A DNA stretch of 6,116 nucleotides, from positions 1 to 6,116 of the forward strand of contig JAISLO010000102.1 of NCBI GenBank assembly GCA_031290815.1, written 5' to 3'. Position numbers and translations under genes: made by a program. Positions 5,125 through 6,116 of the stretch are shown here, piece by piece. This DNA is from Synergistaceae bacterium (GTDB taxonomy: Bacteria; Synergistota; Synergistia; Synergistales; Synergistaceae). The notes under the pieces are model-generated. The model worked only from the letters and a program-made list of their open reading frames with translations, ran no database searches and had not been told where the DNA came from. Positions within the stretch are counted from its first letter, which is position 1, and every line of letters starts with the position of its first letter.

Positions 5125-6116
5125 GTGAGTATGAAGGTACGTGACGAATTTTCAACATCCGCAGCAAGGTTTGAGGAAAAACATCCGCGCATAAGGGACA
5201 TATTTGGCTCCCTCGTCTTCGACAAACGGGCGATGAGGGAGCACCTCCCCAAAAAGGTCTTCGAGAACCTTGAGGATGCGATGGCTGGGCGCAAGCAGTT
5301 GGACCCCTCCGACGCCGACATCATAGCCATGGCTATGAGGGACTGGGCCATCGCGAAGGGAGCGACTCACTGGGCTCACTGGTTCCACCCGCTGACAGAG
5401 ATAACAGCCGAAAAGCACATGGGATTCACCACTCCGCTGGAGGACGGCTCGCCGCTCGAAATATTCAAGGGCAGCGATCTGATGCAGGGAGAGCCCGACG
5501 CGTCGTCATTCCCCTCGGCAGGGAGGCGCTCGACCTTCGAGGCCAGGGGATACAGCGCATGGGACACCAGCAGCTCGGCGTTCATCGTAAAGAGCGAGAA
5601 GGGCGGCACGCTTTGCATCCCATCGGTGTTCCTGTCCTACGACGGAACGCCTCTCGACCTCAAGACCGGCCTCCTGCGCTCCCTCAGCTCGATAGAGAGC
5701 CATTCGATGAAACTTCTGCGGCTCTTCGGACAGCGAGGAATCCGCTATGTCCGACTCACAGTCGGGGCGGAGCAGGAGTTCTTTCTCCTCGACAGGCCGA
5801 GGGCACAGCAGAGGCCTGACATACGCTTCTGCGGAAGGACGATTCTCGGGGCCCAGCCAGCGAAGGATCAGAGGCTCGACCACCACTACTTCGGCGCCAT
5901 ACCCACCAGGGTTCTTTCCTATATGGAGGACGTGGAGAGGGACCTCGCCAAGATAGGCATATCGCTCGCGACACGGCACAACGAGGTGGCCCGCTGTCAA
6001 TTCGAGTTCGCCCCGCTTTACGCCGAGGCCAACATAGCGTGCGACCAGAACCAGGTCATAATGGAGACGATGAGGAAGCGGGCCCGTGAACATGAGTTGC
6101 GCCTGCTCTTCCACGA
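5125..6116 (+). CDS. glnN: Type III glutamine synthetase (N-terminal 330 residues, cut by the right edge)
   Basis: ATP-dependent ligation of ammonia to glutamate, the cytoplasmic entry step of nitrogen assimilation. The open frame reads GSIII from its true N-terminus: IFGSLVFDKRAM (26-37), ATHWAHWFHPLTE (80-92) with AEKH (95-98), SSAFIV (150-155), TVGAEQEFFLLD (212-223, the metal-binding Glu region), GRTILGAQPAKDQRLDHHYFGAIP (237-260) and RHNEVARCQFEFAP (284-297), followed by EANIACDQNQ. GSIII proteins are about 700 residues, so a little under half is visible, ending just before the expected LLHEKPF/ATP-site block. The start is taken as GTG at 5125, five bases after AAGGAGG (5113-5119), the same spacing as used by larC; ATG at 5131, 11 bases after it, is the alternative. 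This family is unrelated in size to the 12-subunit GSI enzymes. Nothing seen suggests damage. Nitrogen-dependent control is expected for the family but not proven here. Confidence 0.93.
   Translation, partial: MSMKVRDEFSTSAARFEEKHPRIRDIFGSLVFDKRAMREHLPKKVFENLEDAMAGRKQLDPSDADIIAMAMRDWAIAKGATHWAHWFHPLTEITAEKHMGFTTPLEDGSPLEIFKGSDLMQGEPDASSFPSAGRRSTFEARGYSAWDTSSSAFIVKSEKGGTLCIPSVFLSYDGTPLDLKTGLLRSLSSIESHSMKLLRLFGQRGIRYVRLTVGAEQEFFLLDRPRAQQRPDIRFCGRTILGAQPAKDQRLDHHYFGAIPTRVLSYMEDVERDLAKIGISLATRHNEVARCQFEFAPLYAEANIACDQNQVIMETMRKRAREHELRLLFH

Noticed and set aside
5506..6114. A 202-codon minus-strand open frame
   Set aside because: It is antisense to the type III glutamine synthetase, whose motifs run through the same bases in order.

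Overview
This window looks like an ordinary chromosomal stretch of a Gram-negative (diderm) anaerobe. The best guess is a member of the Synergistota, held with moderate-to-low confidence. The reasons are the combination of an LpxL/HtrB-type lipid A acyltransferase, a type III glutamine synthetase, LarC, and a YqgF of the subfamily common in Clostridia and Cyanobacteria, together with GC-rich genes that use AGG and ATA codons freely, AT-rich gaps and strong GGAGG-type ribosome binding sites. No mobile element, CRISPR array, tRNA or rRNA was seen.

Layout. The left edge (1-145, minus) holds the N-terminus of an unrecognised protein with its own promoter-like -10 and a strong Shine-Dalgarno. A 308-base gap follows (146-453). 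It contains a run of hairpins (287-410) and a 32-base near-perfect palindrome (411-442). Next is a minus-strand cluster read right to left: a two-domain PPK2-type polyphosphate kinase (1853-3361), a lipid A-type acyltransferase (923-1804) and a YqgF-type nuclease (454-936). The last two overlap by 14 bases and the first two are 48 bases apart, so the three are probably one transcription unit. The 361-base divergent region 3362-3722 carries a minus-strand -10 for the kinase and a near-consensus plus-strand promoter (3456-3484). The plus-strand promoter predicts a leader of about 230 bases ahead of larC. larC (3723-4961, plus) is intact. A 163-base AT-rich gap with a promoter-like element and an inverted repeat then leads into a type III glutamine synthetase (5125 onward, plus), which runs off the right edge.

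How the genes relate. The three minus-strand genes cover nucleotide/polyphosphate balance, envelope lipid synthesis and RNA processing. They look like a housekeeping string, not one pathway. LarC makes the nickel-pincer nucleotide cofactor, but no larA, larB or larE is in view. Glutamine synthetase is a separate nitrogen-assimilation unit. I found no convincing new multi-gene system. The items most worth checking are non-coding: the hairpin string at 287-442, the larC leader with an exact 8-base complement of its own ribosome binding site, and the inverted repeat around the glutamine synthetase promoter.
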